Assembly (NCBI GenBank): GCA_023426425.1
Contig: JAFAAT010000257.1
Coordinates: 1-6,358, forward strand
Direction: 5' to 3'
Length of the DNA stretch: 6,358 nt
Source of the DNA: Bacteroidota bacterium
Lineage (GTDB): Bacteria; Bacteroidota; Bacteroidia; Chitinophagales; Chitinophagaceae
Part shown: positions 1 to 5,705 of the stretch, in pieces
How positions within the stretch are numbered: position 1 is the stretch's first letter
How the letters are laid out: each line of letters starts with the position of its first letter
The notes under the pieces: generated by a model
What the model was told of the DNA's origin: nothing
Database searches by the model: none
Seen by the model: only the letters and a program-made list of their open reading frames with translations
Made by a program: the position numbers and the translations under genes

Positions 1-957
1 GATGGCGCCCAATGTGGTGCTGATAAATTTTCCAAAGAGCGTCAGTAAGGTTACGATGATCACAGGCCATTTGTAGTCAATGATGGTTTCAGGATCTATC
101 AGCATGCCTACAGAAACAAAGAATACTGCGCCGAACAGATCCCTGACTGGCTTGATAACGTGTTCTACTTTTTCGGCAGAGGTAGTTTCTGCGATTATGG
201 ACCCCATGATAAAAGCGCCGAGTTCGGCGGAAAAACCCACCTGCGTGGCGAGCACTACCATACCTAAACAGAGCCCTATTGAGAGTATCAACAGTGTTTC
301 CTCGTCCAGCAGTTTCCTGGCTTTGCGTAAGAAAGTCGGCAGGATGAAGATGCCCATAATGAACCATAGGGCCAGAAAGAAGAGGAGCTTCAATACAGTC
401 TTCAATAACTCAAACCCTTCGAATTGTTGAGTGACAGCAAGTGTAGAGAGCAACACCATAAGAAGGATCACAACAATGTCTTCAACCACCAAAACGCCGA
501 ATACAATCTTGGCAAACTGCCGGGTCTTAACTCCCAGTTCATCAAAGGCACGGATTATGATCGTAGTGGACGAACTGGCAAGCATCCCGCCAAGGAACAG
601 GCTGTCCATGGTGGACCATCCCATCCATTTCCCGACCAGGTAACCCGTGATCGTGATGAAAATTATCTCTACAAACGCAGTGATAGACGCTGAGCCTCCT
701 ACCCTGATCAACTTTTTGAAGCTGAACTCCAGACCCAGGCTGAAAAGGAGGAAAATTACTCCGATCTCAGCGAGGGTTTCAATGTTCTCTGTGTCTGCAA
801 CAGTAGGAGTGATGGAGAGGTGTGGACCTACCAGGAAACCAGCAATAATATATCCCAAGACGAGCGGTTGTTTGATCCTTCTGAAGATCAAAGTCGTGAT
901 TGCGCCGGTCATCAGGATTAGTGCAAGGTCTTCAATAAGTTTTGGTAAATGCCCCAT
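1..957 (-). CDS. CPA2 (Kef-type) cation:proton antiporter, N-terminal part, cut by window edge
   Basis: The minus strand is open from an ATG at 957 to base 1 (319 codons, no stop), so the 3' end lies outside the window. The product is an inner-membrane monovalent cation/proton exchanger of the CPA2 family. About eleven hydrophobic segments are visible (for example residues 7-25, 32-46, 62-78, 92-109, 120-135, 151-175). Family hallmarks in order are LLFSLGLEF (70-78), ASSSTTIIIRAFDELG (127-142), the acidic pair E159-D160 inside a membrane helix, where the ion-binding acid is expected, and near the end AELGAFIMG and FFVSVGMLIDP. Whether a C-terminal TrkA-N/RCK domain follows cannot be seen, so Kef (potassium, regulated) versus simple Na+/H+ exchange is open. 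The gene is divergent from a UspA-like gene 171 bp away. The start was chosen as the first ATG before the first helix; no Shine-Dalgarno is evident. Confidence 0.93.
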   Translation of the reverse strand, partial: MGHLPKLIEDLALILMTGAITTLIFRRIKQPLVLGYIIAGFLVGPHLSITPTVADTENIETLAEIGVIFLLFSLGLEFSFKKLIRVGGSASITAFVEIIFITITGYLVGKWMGWSTMDSLFLGGMLASSSTTIIIRAFDELGVKTRQFAKIVFGVLVVEDIVVILLMVLLSTLAVTQQFEGFELLKTVLKLLFFLALWFIMGIFILPTFLRKARKLLDEETLLILSIGLCLGMVVLATQVGFSAELGAFIMGSIIAETTSAEKVEHVIKPVRDLFGAVFFVSVGMLIDPETIIDYKWPVIIVTLLTLFGKFISTTLGAI

Positions 958-1075
958 GTTGTTCTAATACAGTTAGTTATCTGAAAGTGAAAAAATCCAT
1001 CTGAATTTTCGCCGTGACGGAAGATACGAAGACCCGGCGAAATGACTGGCTGTGGGGTGAAGGTGCCCTGACGTA

Positions 1076-1104
1076 ATTGAAAAATTGATTAGATTGAGCG
1101 TTGA
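1076..1104. repeat. Iterated ATTGA motifs in divergent intergenic region
   Basis: ATTGA occurs at 1076-1080, 1084-1088 and 1093-1097, with a shorter TTGA at 1101-1104, giving a spacing of 7-9 bases. The run lies in the 171-bp gap (958-1128) between the antiporter and the UspA-like gene, just upstream of the latter. It could be a regulator-binding array or simple A/T-rich drift. I found no good Bacteroidota -33/-7 promoter pair on either strand of this gap. Confidence 0.3.
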
Positions 1105-1128
1105 TGTCTGCGCAAAAATTGTTAAGTG

Positions 1129-1941
1129 ATGAATAAAAGGTTTGTTGTATTGGTTGAATTTTCAGAATTCTCGCAGTGGCTGCTGAAGGTTGCACATAGC
1201 TGGGCAAAACAGGCTGAGGCTGAGTTGTGGGTAGTACACCAGTCTGTGTCACTGGCACCAGGAATGGGGGATTCAGATATCCGTTCGGGGATTGACAGGG
1301 ATAGCAGAAGAGAGGCCAGGAAGGAACTTGAGGGCATGGTGGCGGGTCTGGGCCTTACGGGAGTACGACTCCGTTATCATGTCACCAGTAGTAATCCTGA
1401 AACTGCACTTGCGCAGTTCAGGAGATCCGGGCCACTGGATATTATTATAGTGGGGATAAAGGGAAAAAGCTGGTTTGAGCGGCTACTGCTTCAAGACACT
1501 GCTGTAAAGCTGATAGATGCGGTGGATGGGATTGTTGCTGGATTTCCAATGCTGCCGGGGACATATGATATGGACCGGTTTCATATAGCGGTACATAGCA
1601 AGTTTCCCTTGAATGATAGGGCGCTCCTTAATGTGCTTGAAACCTGTTCGCTCAGCTCCAGAAAGGTTAAGTTGGTTTCGGTTTTGGGTGAAGAGGAAGA
1701 TCGTGCAGCTTTGAAGCAACACATGCAGGAAATCTGCCAGCGGTATGCAGATGTTGCAGTTATGGAGCCTGAGATTTTAGAGGGGAAAGTGCCATTCGAG
1801 GTGCTGAGAGAGTATGTGAGGGCACATCAGGGAATCCTTGTGGTTCAGAAAGGGAGCAGGCGGTTAGTAGATTTATTCAGAAAGTATTTTGTCAATGATG
1901 TGATCTATTCTGCAGAAATACCTGTTGTTATTCTTCCATAA
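1129..1941 (+). CDS. Tandem-domain universal stress protein (UspA-like), degenerate ATP motif
   Basis: A 270-residue soluble protein with no signal peptide, about twice the length of a single Usp domain. Domain one spans about residues 1-140: beta strand FVVLVEFSE (5-13), long helix, second strand LWVVHQ (33-38), then DIIIVGIKGKS (104-114). Domain two spans about 148-270 and repeats the pattern, ending GILVVQKGSRR and a final strand IPVVILP. ATP-binding Usp proteins carry G-x2-G-x9-G-S/T. Here G109 and G112 are kept, but the last pair is Q122-D123, and the second copy also lacks the motif, so a nucleotide-independent role is likely. The ATG at 1129 was chosen over an adjacent in-frame GTG at 1126. 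Head-to-head placement with the antiporter suggests a link in stress or ion homeostasis, which is inference. Family assignment rests on fold pattern rather than strong identity. Confidence 0.75.
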   Translation: MNKRFVVLVEFSEFSQWLLKVAHSWAKQAEAELWVVHQSVSLAPGMGDSDIRSGIDRDSRREARKELEGMVAGLGLTGVRLRYHVTSSNPETALAQFRRSGPLDIIIVGIKGKSWFERLLLQDTAVKLIDAVDGIVAGFPMLPGTYDMDRFHIAVHSKFPLNDRALLNVLETCSLSSRKVKLVSVLGEEEDRAALKQHMQEICQRYADVAVMEPEILEGKVPFEVLREYVRAHQGILVVQKGSRRLVDLFRKYFVNDVIYSAEIPVVILP

Positions 1942-1966
1942 AATGTTTGCAGCACTGATACAAGAA

Positions 1967-1989
1967 AACCGTGAGTAAGGCTCACGGTT
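1967..1989. terminator. Shared hairpin terminator between convergent genes
   Basis: AACCGTGAG (1967-1975) and CTCACGGTT (1981-1989) form a perfect 9-bp stem with the 5-base loop TAAGG. It begins 25 bases after the UspA-like stop and ends 30 bases before the stop of the converging lipoprotein gene. Read on the minus strand the stem runs into TTTTCTTG, a short U tract, so termination of the minus-strand unit looks better supported. On the plus strand there is no U tract after the stem. Confidence 0.7.
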
Positions 1990-2019
1990 CGCAGATGGAT
2001 GGGTTAGCTGAATTTCTTT

Positions 2020-2409
2020 CTAATGATTTATTTTGATGGGGATGGTTTTAGATACCATGCCACCTTCATGGTCTGTGGGGCAGTCGAGAATGAGATCGTA
2101 AACTGCGGTGCTATCTGTGGCAGCAATCCACCATTCGTTGATGATAATTTCATTGCCATGACTATGGTTGTGAGTATGATAGGCTGAGTCACCCGCAAGG
2201 CCAAGGATGGTGACATGGTACCCGTGCAGCGATCGTTCACTTTTTACACTGCCTTTGATGAATACCGTATCACCGACGGTGAATTCCTGGTTGGCAAGTG
2301 GCGCAGTGACTTCCAGTGTGGCAGTTACAGGAGCTGGGTGCTCCTCTTTTTTGCAGGAGGAGTGCAGGAAGCTTGCACCCGCTACGGCTAAGACAAGTAG
2401 TTTTTTCAT
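2020..2409 (-). CDS. Small lipoprotein with His-rich stretch, resembles DUF4625-type Ig-like proteins
   Basis: A 129-residue exported protein. The N-terminus has two lysines, a hydrophobic core (4-15) and a cysteine at 19 in the context HSSC, followed by KKEE. This is a loose lipobox of the kind Bacteroidota tolerate, and acidic residues soon after the cysteine resemble the surface-export signal known in this phylum. The mature part is predicted all-beta: LEVTAPLANQEFTVGDTVFIKG (32-53) is the usual opening of an Ig-like/DUF4625 domain. Four alternating histidines at 78, 80, 82 and 84, with H62 and H65 nearby, would face one side of a strand or loop and could bind a transition metal; binding is inference. 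The gene starts 10 bp after the barrel gene on the same strand, so the two are very likely one transcript ending at the hairpin at 1967-1989. Exact family is uncertain. Confidence 0.85.
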   Translation of the reverse strand: MKKLLVLAVAGASFLHSSCKKEEHPAPVTATLEVTAPLANQEFTVGDTVFIKGSVKSERSLHGYHVTILGLAGDSAYHTHNHSHGNEIIINEWWIAATDSTAVYDLILDCPTDHEGGMVSKTIPIKINH

Positions 2410-2419
2410 TATGTGGTGT

Positions 2420-3334
2420 TTAGAATAGGAGGAATATTCCGGCTTCTGATTTGAATTTTGTGTTTACGAGACCACTGGCGTAGTGTTGGTAAACCGGGTG
2501 ATGATACATGATCTGAGCGCCCAGGCGCTTGTAAAATGTTTGTATGCCTAATGTGGCGTAGAGCTGGGAGCCGCCGCTCATATCATTTTTCCAGCCGTTG
2601 CGGTAATGGTCGTAATCTGAGCCTGCCAGGTCAATGCGCAGGCCTGCCTGTGGCAATAGCGTAAGATTGTTTTTCTCCAGCCAGTAAAAAGCCAGCAGGC
2701 CGGTGCTGATCCTGTTGCCGAATTTGTAGTTAACAGTATTAGGTGTAGTTATGGTATAGGAGGCGTCGGCATTGATGCCGATATTATTCCGGCGCAGTGT
2801 ATAATTGGCGTTCAGGATGAAGTCCCAGGAGTTGGTGCCGGGTTGCATGTTGGGCAGTCCATTTTCATTGAAGGTGGCGTTCTTATCATAGGCGCCTGTT
2901 TGGAGCTTGATACCGCCACCTGCCTGAAGGTTTTGCTGCCATTTACTTGTTGGGTCTTCATTGATGAGCAGGCGGTAGTTAGCCAGCAGTGTTATGTCGC
3001 CGAGTCCAGAGATTCTGGTGTTCGAGCCTGATTCCTTTTTGATATTCGAGCTGTAGGGCATGAAGCCAAAAAGCTGGACCCGGTTGCTGAGGTTATATCG
3101 CCCCCAGACCTGAACAGTGGAATATTGTTCGTTGGAGTAAGTAGACCCCTGCTCGCCATGGCCAGGATGCTCGCTCTGAAAAGAACGGTGTTGATATTGA
3201 AGACCGACGAAGTGTTTGTGGAACTGGGGCAGGATGCCGAGGTATTGATTGCTGGCGGAGCAGCCGCAGACCGTGCATGCACTGGCAAAAGCTGCGGGAA
3301 GGAACATCAGGTAACAAAATAAAAGGATGCGCAT
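2420..3334 (-). CDS. Outer-membrane beta-barrel protein with N-terminal C-x2-C-G-C motif
   Basis: A 304-residue exported protein. A signal peptide covers about residues 1-19 with a likely cut after ASA. The mature chain would begin with a cysteine cluster, C20, C23 and C25 (CTVCGCS), followed by YLGILPQFHKHFVGLQYQHR, a pattern seen in Bacteroidota proteins usually labelled 'transporter' or hypothetical. The rest alternates polar and aromatic residues in many amphipathic strands (for example around 70-90, 160-200, 215-240, 260-300) and ends with phenylalanine in GIFLLF, as expected for an outer-membrane barrel. Histidines also cluster (HPGHGE at 56-61; HHPVYQH near the C-terminus). Metal handling is inferred from these Cys and His clusters and from the co-transcribed His-rich lipoprotein; no substrate can be named. 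A TonB box or plug domain is not visible. The barrel fold is confident, the function is not. Confidence 0.85.
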   Translation of the reverse strand: MRILLFCYLMFLPAAFASACTVCGCSASNQYLGILPQFHKHFVGLQYQHRSFQSEHPGHGEQGSTYSNEQYSTVQVWGRYNLSNRVQLFGFMPYSSNIKKESGSNTRISGLGDITLLANYRLLINEDPTSKWQQNLQAGGGIKLQTGAYDKNATFNENGLPNMQPGTNSWDFILNANYTLRRNNIGINADASYTITTPNTVNYKFGNRISTGLLAFYWLEKNNLTLLPQAGLRIDLAGSDYDHYRNGWKNDMSGGSQLYATLGIQTFYKRLGAQIMYHHPVYQHYASGLVNTKFKSEAGIFLLF

Positions 3335-3388
3335 ATTCGTGTATTTACTTAAGACGGGATATGACTTTGGTAATTACTTGGTGTTACT

Positions 3389-3410
3389 CTGGTCAGCACT
3401 CCCTGGTCAG
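3389..3410. repeat. Direct pair of CTGGTCAG, possible operator for barrel operon
   Basis: CTGGTCAG occurs at 3389-3396 and again at 3403-3410, a period of 14 bases. On the minus strand both copies lie just downstream of the exact -7 box at 3426-3419, at or just after the predicted start of transcription (about 3412). That is a typical place for a repressor site. Two more copies of the same core lie in the hairpin at 3508-3543. Confidence 0.45.
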
Positions 3411-3418
3411 ATTGATCC

Positions 3419-3426
3419 CAAAGGTA
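3419..3426 (-). promoter_or_regulatory. Candidate Bacteroidota -7 box for barrel/lipoprotein operon
   Basis: Read on the minus strand, 3426-3419 is TACCTTTG, an exact match to the Bacteroidota primary-sigma -7 consensus TAnnTTTG. It would start transcription near 3412 and give a leader of about 78 bases before the barrel ATG at 3334. The -33 region is poor: TATT at the expected distance (3448-3445) against TTTG. The call rests on the -7 box alone. Confidence 0.4.
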
Positions 3427-3507
3427 AGCAGTTGGTTTGTCTGGAATATGCTTGCTGTCATGTAGAATGATGTTCTGGATCATATTGTGATGAAGTGCAG
3501 GCCTAAG

Positions 3508-3543
3508 CTGACCAGCATCATTTAATCTTTTGATGGTGGTCAG
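3508..3543. repeat. 13-bp imperfect inverted repeat (hairpin or operator) built from the TGGTCAG core
   Basis: CTGACCAGCATCA (3508-3520) pairs with TGATGGTGGTCAG (3531-3543) across a 10-base loop, TTTAATCTTT. Twelve of thirteen positions pair; the exception is G3515 opposite G3536. The arms contain the same TGGTCAG core as the direct repeats at 3389-3410. The element lies 40 bases upstream of the AI-2E family gene. It has no adjoining U tract on the plus strand, so an operator or RNA structure is as likely as a terminator. Confidence 0.6.
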
Positions 3544-3555
3544 GCGCTATCTTTT
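3529..3555 (+). promoter_or_regulatory. Weak candidate promoter for AI-2E family gene
   Basis: TTTG at 3529-3532 and TATCTTTT at 3548-3555 (one mismatch to TAnnTTTG) are 15 bases apart, a little short for the usual Bacteroidota -33/-7 spacing. The -33 box falls across the loop and right arm of the hairpin at 3508-3543, so a protein bound there would block it. The leader would be about 20 bases. Confidence 0.22.
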
Positions 3556-3583
3556 CAAATTGTGATCAATTTGCTTTTGTAAT

Positions 3584-4642
3584 ATGAACACCTCAAAGGA
3601 AACATCAGCTCTGACAATGAATACAATCCTGAAGCTGTTGCTCATAGTGACTGTGAGCTTCTTACTCCTATACTTCGGGTCTGTGCTTTTTGTGCCTATG
3701 TTGTATGGTTTGCTAATTGCCTTTGTTATGTATCCCTACACGCGGTGGATGGAAGCCAGGGGATGGTCCAGATCTGTATCAATCAGTATCAGTTTGTGCC
3801 TGGTATTCCTACTGGTGTTATTAATTGCCGGCTTGCTTGTTTGGCAAGTGCATGTGTTCAGAGAGGATCTTCCAGGTCTGGTGACCAAAATGAAGCCTGC
3901 ACTCAGTCAGTTCAGAGAGTGGTTGGAGACAAAATTTGCTATCTCGCTTAAGATGCAGGATGAGTGGTTGCACCAGATAGCTATGAGTAGTGGTGAACGT
4001 GTCACCCTGGTCGTGAGCAGCATCTTAAATGCGACTGTGAGTACTCTTGTTATGTTGTTCCTTGTGCCGGTGTATGCTGCTCTGTTTCTTTTTCATAGAA
4101 GGGTCTTCGTGCGATTTTCTGAACTTGTGGCAGGTGAAGTCAACCGGCTCAGGGTTCAGGCAATTCTTCAGCAAACTATTCTTACCTATTCCAGTTATAT
4201 AAAAGGAATGGTGGCTGTATACTTCATAGTTGGCGTGTTGAACAGTGTGGGACTGCTTGTGCTGGGTATTGAAAACGCCATTTTGTTTGGTATGCTTACT
4301 GCCGTGATGACGATTGTGCCCTATGTGGGCATTTTTATCAGTGCGTTGCTTCCCATATCAGTAGCGTATATCACAAAGGATTCATTGCTCTATCCCCTTG
4401 GCGTGATCGCGGTGTTTAGCTTCGTGCAGTACCTGGAAGCAAATGTAATCTTCCCTTCTGTTGTTGGGAAACATCTGAATGTTAGTACCTGGGCAACGCT
4501 GGTTGCCATAATCCTTGGTGGAATTATATGGGGTGTTTCCGGGATGATACTGTTCATACCTTTTGTGGCGATACTAAAAATCGTTGCAGAACATATCCCG
4601 GAATGGCGTGCGTTACACGTTTTATTGAGCCGGGAGGGCTAA
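3584..4642 (+). CDS. AI-2E transporter family (PerM/UPF0118) membrane protein
   Basis: A 352-residue inner-membrane protein of the AI-2E transporter/PerM family, at the family's usual length. The layout fits: paired N-terminal helices (about 15-31 and 34-50), a third at about 65-88, a soluble segment of about 45 residues (90-135), then five further hydrophobic stretches. Family features are SSYIKGMVAVYF near 204, the helix-breaking VPYVG at 245-249, and the C-terminal QYLEANVIFPSVVGKH followed by GIIWGVSGMILFIPFVAI. Members have been linked to autoinducer-2 export (TqsA) and to Na+(Li+)/H+ antiport, so the substrate here is unknown. The ATG at 3584 is the first in frame; M12, just before the first helix, is an alternative. 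It is divergent from the barrel operon and 36 bp upstream of the DUF6600 gene with no terminator between, so co-transcription is likely. Confidence 0.92.
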   Translation: MNTSKETSALTMNTILKLLLIVTVSFLLLYFGSVLFVPMLYGLLIAFVMYPYTRWMEARGWSRSVSISISLCLVFLLVLLIAGLLVWQVHVFREDLPGLVTKMKPALSQFREWLETKFAISLKMQDEWLHQIAMSSGERVTLVVSSILNATVSTLVMLFLVPVYAALFLFHRRVFVRFSELVAGEVNRLRVQAILQQTILTYSSYIKGMVAVYFIVGVLNSVGLLVLGIENAILFGMLTAVMTIVPYVGIFISALLPISVAYITKDSLLYPLGVIAVFSFVQYLEANVIFPSVVGKHLNVSTWATLVAIILGGIIWGVSGMILFIPFVAILKIVAEHIPEWRALHVLLSREG

Positions 4643-4678
4643 AAAGCTAATTATAGAAAAGGGAATCAACCAAAAATT

Positions 4679-5566
4679 ATGAACATCAAGACTTTGATAT
4701 TAATCTGCCTGAGTTGTCTGTTTTTTACCTTACCTGCGCAGGCGCAGCGATTCGCCCAGCCAGTAGTTTCGTTTCAGCTGGTCTATGATGAACTCTCGAA
4801 ACACGGAGTCTGGCTACAGGATAAGGGGCTGGGTTACGTGTGGCTTCCTTTTGAGAATGGAAACTTTCGTCCGTATTATACGAATGGGTACTGGGCGATG
4901 ACAGAGTACGGACAAAGCTGGATATCATATTATTCCTGGGGCTGGGCAGCGTTCCACTATGGAAGATGGACCTACGACGGCTACTATGGGTGGTTATGGG
5001 TGCCCGGTAGTGAGTGGGGGCCAGCCTGGGTGAAATGGAGATATAATAATGAGATGTACGGGTGGGCACCGCTCTTGCCTGGTGAGCACGCTGATAGCAT
5101 ACTGGAACATACGCCAGAGGATTGGTGGGTGTTTATTGATAAACATGACCTGTATAATGCGCGCACAACAACTAAATACAATGCAACTGAGAACGACAGG
5201 ATGCTCAAGGGGACCTATTCGCTTAATAACAAGTTGAAAAATGAATATAGCGAAACTGTGTATGTTACTGGTCCGACAGCTGAAGAGGTTTGCAGGGTCA
5301 CAGATGGGATCATATGTGAGGAAACTGAACAGAATGTGCTTGTGCATGCAATGAGATATTTAGATGCTCCTGCGCAAACGAGTGTGCGTAATTGCATTAT
5401 TTATATTTACCGGCCACAGATCGATGAAACTAAGGCGGCAGTTCCGGTCAATGCCGTCTCTGTACCTAGAGCAATAGGCCGCCCGGCGGCTATAGGTGAT
5501 CCTGTGAAGCGTCCGCCATTCCGGGATAAGAAAGAAATGCAGGAAGGGATGATGAAAGACCGGTAA
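4679..5566 (+). CDS. Secreted Trp/Tyr-rich DUF6600 family protein
   Basis: A 295-residue exported protein with a signal peptide (1-22, cut after AQA). The core, about 33-135, is a DUF6600 domain: YDELSKHGVW, GYVWLP, FRPYYTNGYW, WGWAAFHYGRW, GWLWVPG, EWGPAWVKW and YGWAPL follow each other as in other members. Thirteen tryptophans fall between residues 45 and 129. The remaining part (about 140-295) is less conserved and contains the family's second recognisable stretch, YVTGPTAEEVCRVT; the end is basic and rich in Met and Lys. The function of DUF6600 is not established. The repeated aromatic W/Y-G-W-x-P units suggest an extracellular or periplasmic binding or structural role, which is inference. 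The gene follows the AI-2E family gene by 36 bp. A 5-bp palindrome spans its stop codon, with no U tract. Confidence 0.9.
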   Translation: MNIKTLILICLSCLFFTLPAQAQRFAQPVVSFQLVYDELSKHGVWLQDKGLGYVWLPFENGNFRPYYTNGYWAMTEYGQSWISYYSWGWAAFHYGRWTYDGYYGWLWVPGSEWGPAWVKWRYNNEMYGWAPLLPGEHADSILEHTPEDWWVFIDKHDLYNARTTTKYNATENDRMLKGTYSLNNKLKNEYSETVYVTGPTAEEVCRVTDGIICEETEQNVLVHAMRYLDAPAQTSVRNCIIYIYRPQIDETKAAVPVNAVSVPRAIGRPAAIGDPVKRPPFRDKKEMQEGMMKDR

Positions 5567-5657
5567 AATACCGAATTCATGCAAATCCGAGAAGCTACAC
5601 TGCTTGCAGAGCCCTGTTTGCTGACTATTATCATCGTTTTGTCTACCCTTCATCAGG

Positions 5658-5686
5658 TTTCCCCACACGGAACCATTTTAGCTTCG
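5658..5686 (+). promoter_or_regulatory. Candidate promoter for copper ATPase gene
   Basis: TTTC (5658-5661) and TAGCTTCG (5679-5686) are 17 bases apart, matching the Bacteroidota TTTG / TAnnTTTG pair with one mismatch in each box. Transcription would start near 5693, giving a leader of about 13 bases. The rest of the 139-bp gap (5567-5705) shows no FNR-like TTGAT-N4-ATCAA box and no convincing terminator. Confidence 0.3.
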
Positions 5687-5705
5687 CGGTGTAAGCACAG
5701 CGCTC

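Noticed and set aside
80..967. Plus-strand open frames across the antiporter region (80-430, 424-693, 647-967)
   Set aside because: They lie opposite a continuous minus-strand frame with clear CPA2 antiporter motifs and show no recognisable protein features of their own.
1126..1128. GTG at 1126 as start of the UspA-like gene
   Set aside because: An ATG follows immediately in frame at 1129, and the protein aligns naturally from there; the GTG adds only one residue.
3467..3483. ATGAT...ATCAT inverted repeat in the 3335-3583 gap
   Set aside because: A 5-bp A/T-rich arm is expected by chance in this length of sequence and is not related to the TGGTCAG copies.
5561..5573. CGGTA-AAA-TACCG palindrome across the DUF6600 stop codon as terminator
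   Set aside because: The stem is only 5 bp with a 3-base loop and no U tract follows.
5634..5641. TCGTTTTG as -7 box for the copper ATPase with TTTG at 5617-5620
   Set aside because: Only 13 bases separate the two boxes, too close for the Bacteroidota promoter; the pair at 5658-5686 fits the spacing better.
5360..5668. Minus-strand open frames over the DUF6600 tail and following gap
   Set aside because: No recognisable domain or signal; the plus-strand frame is explained by the DUF6600 protein.
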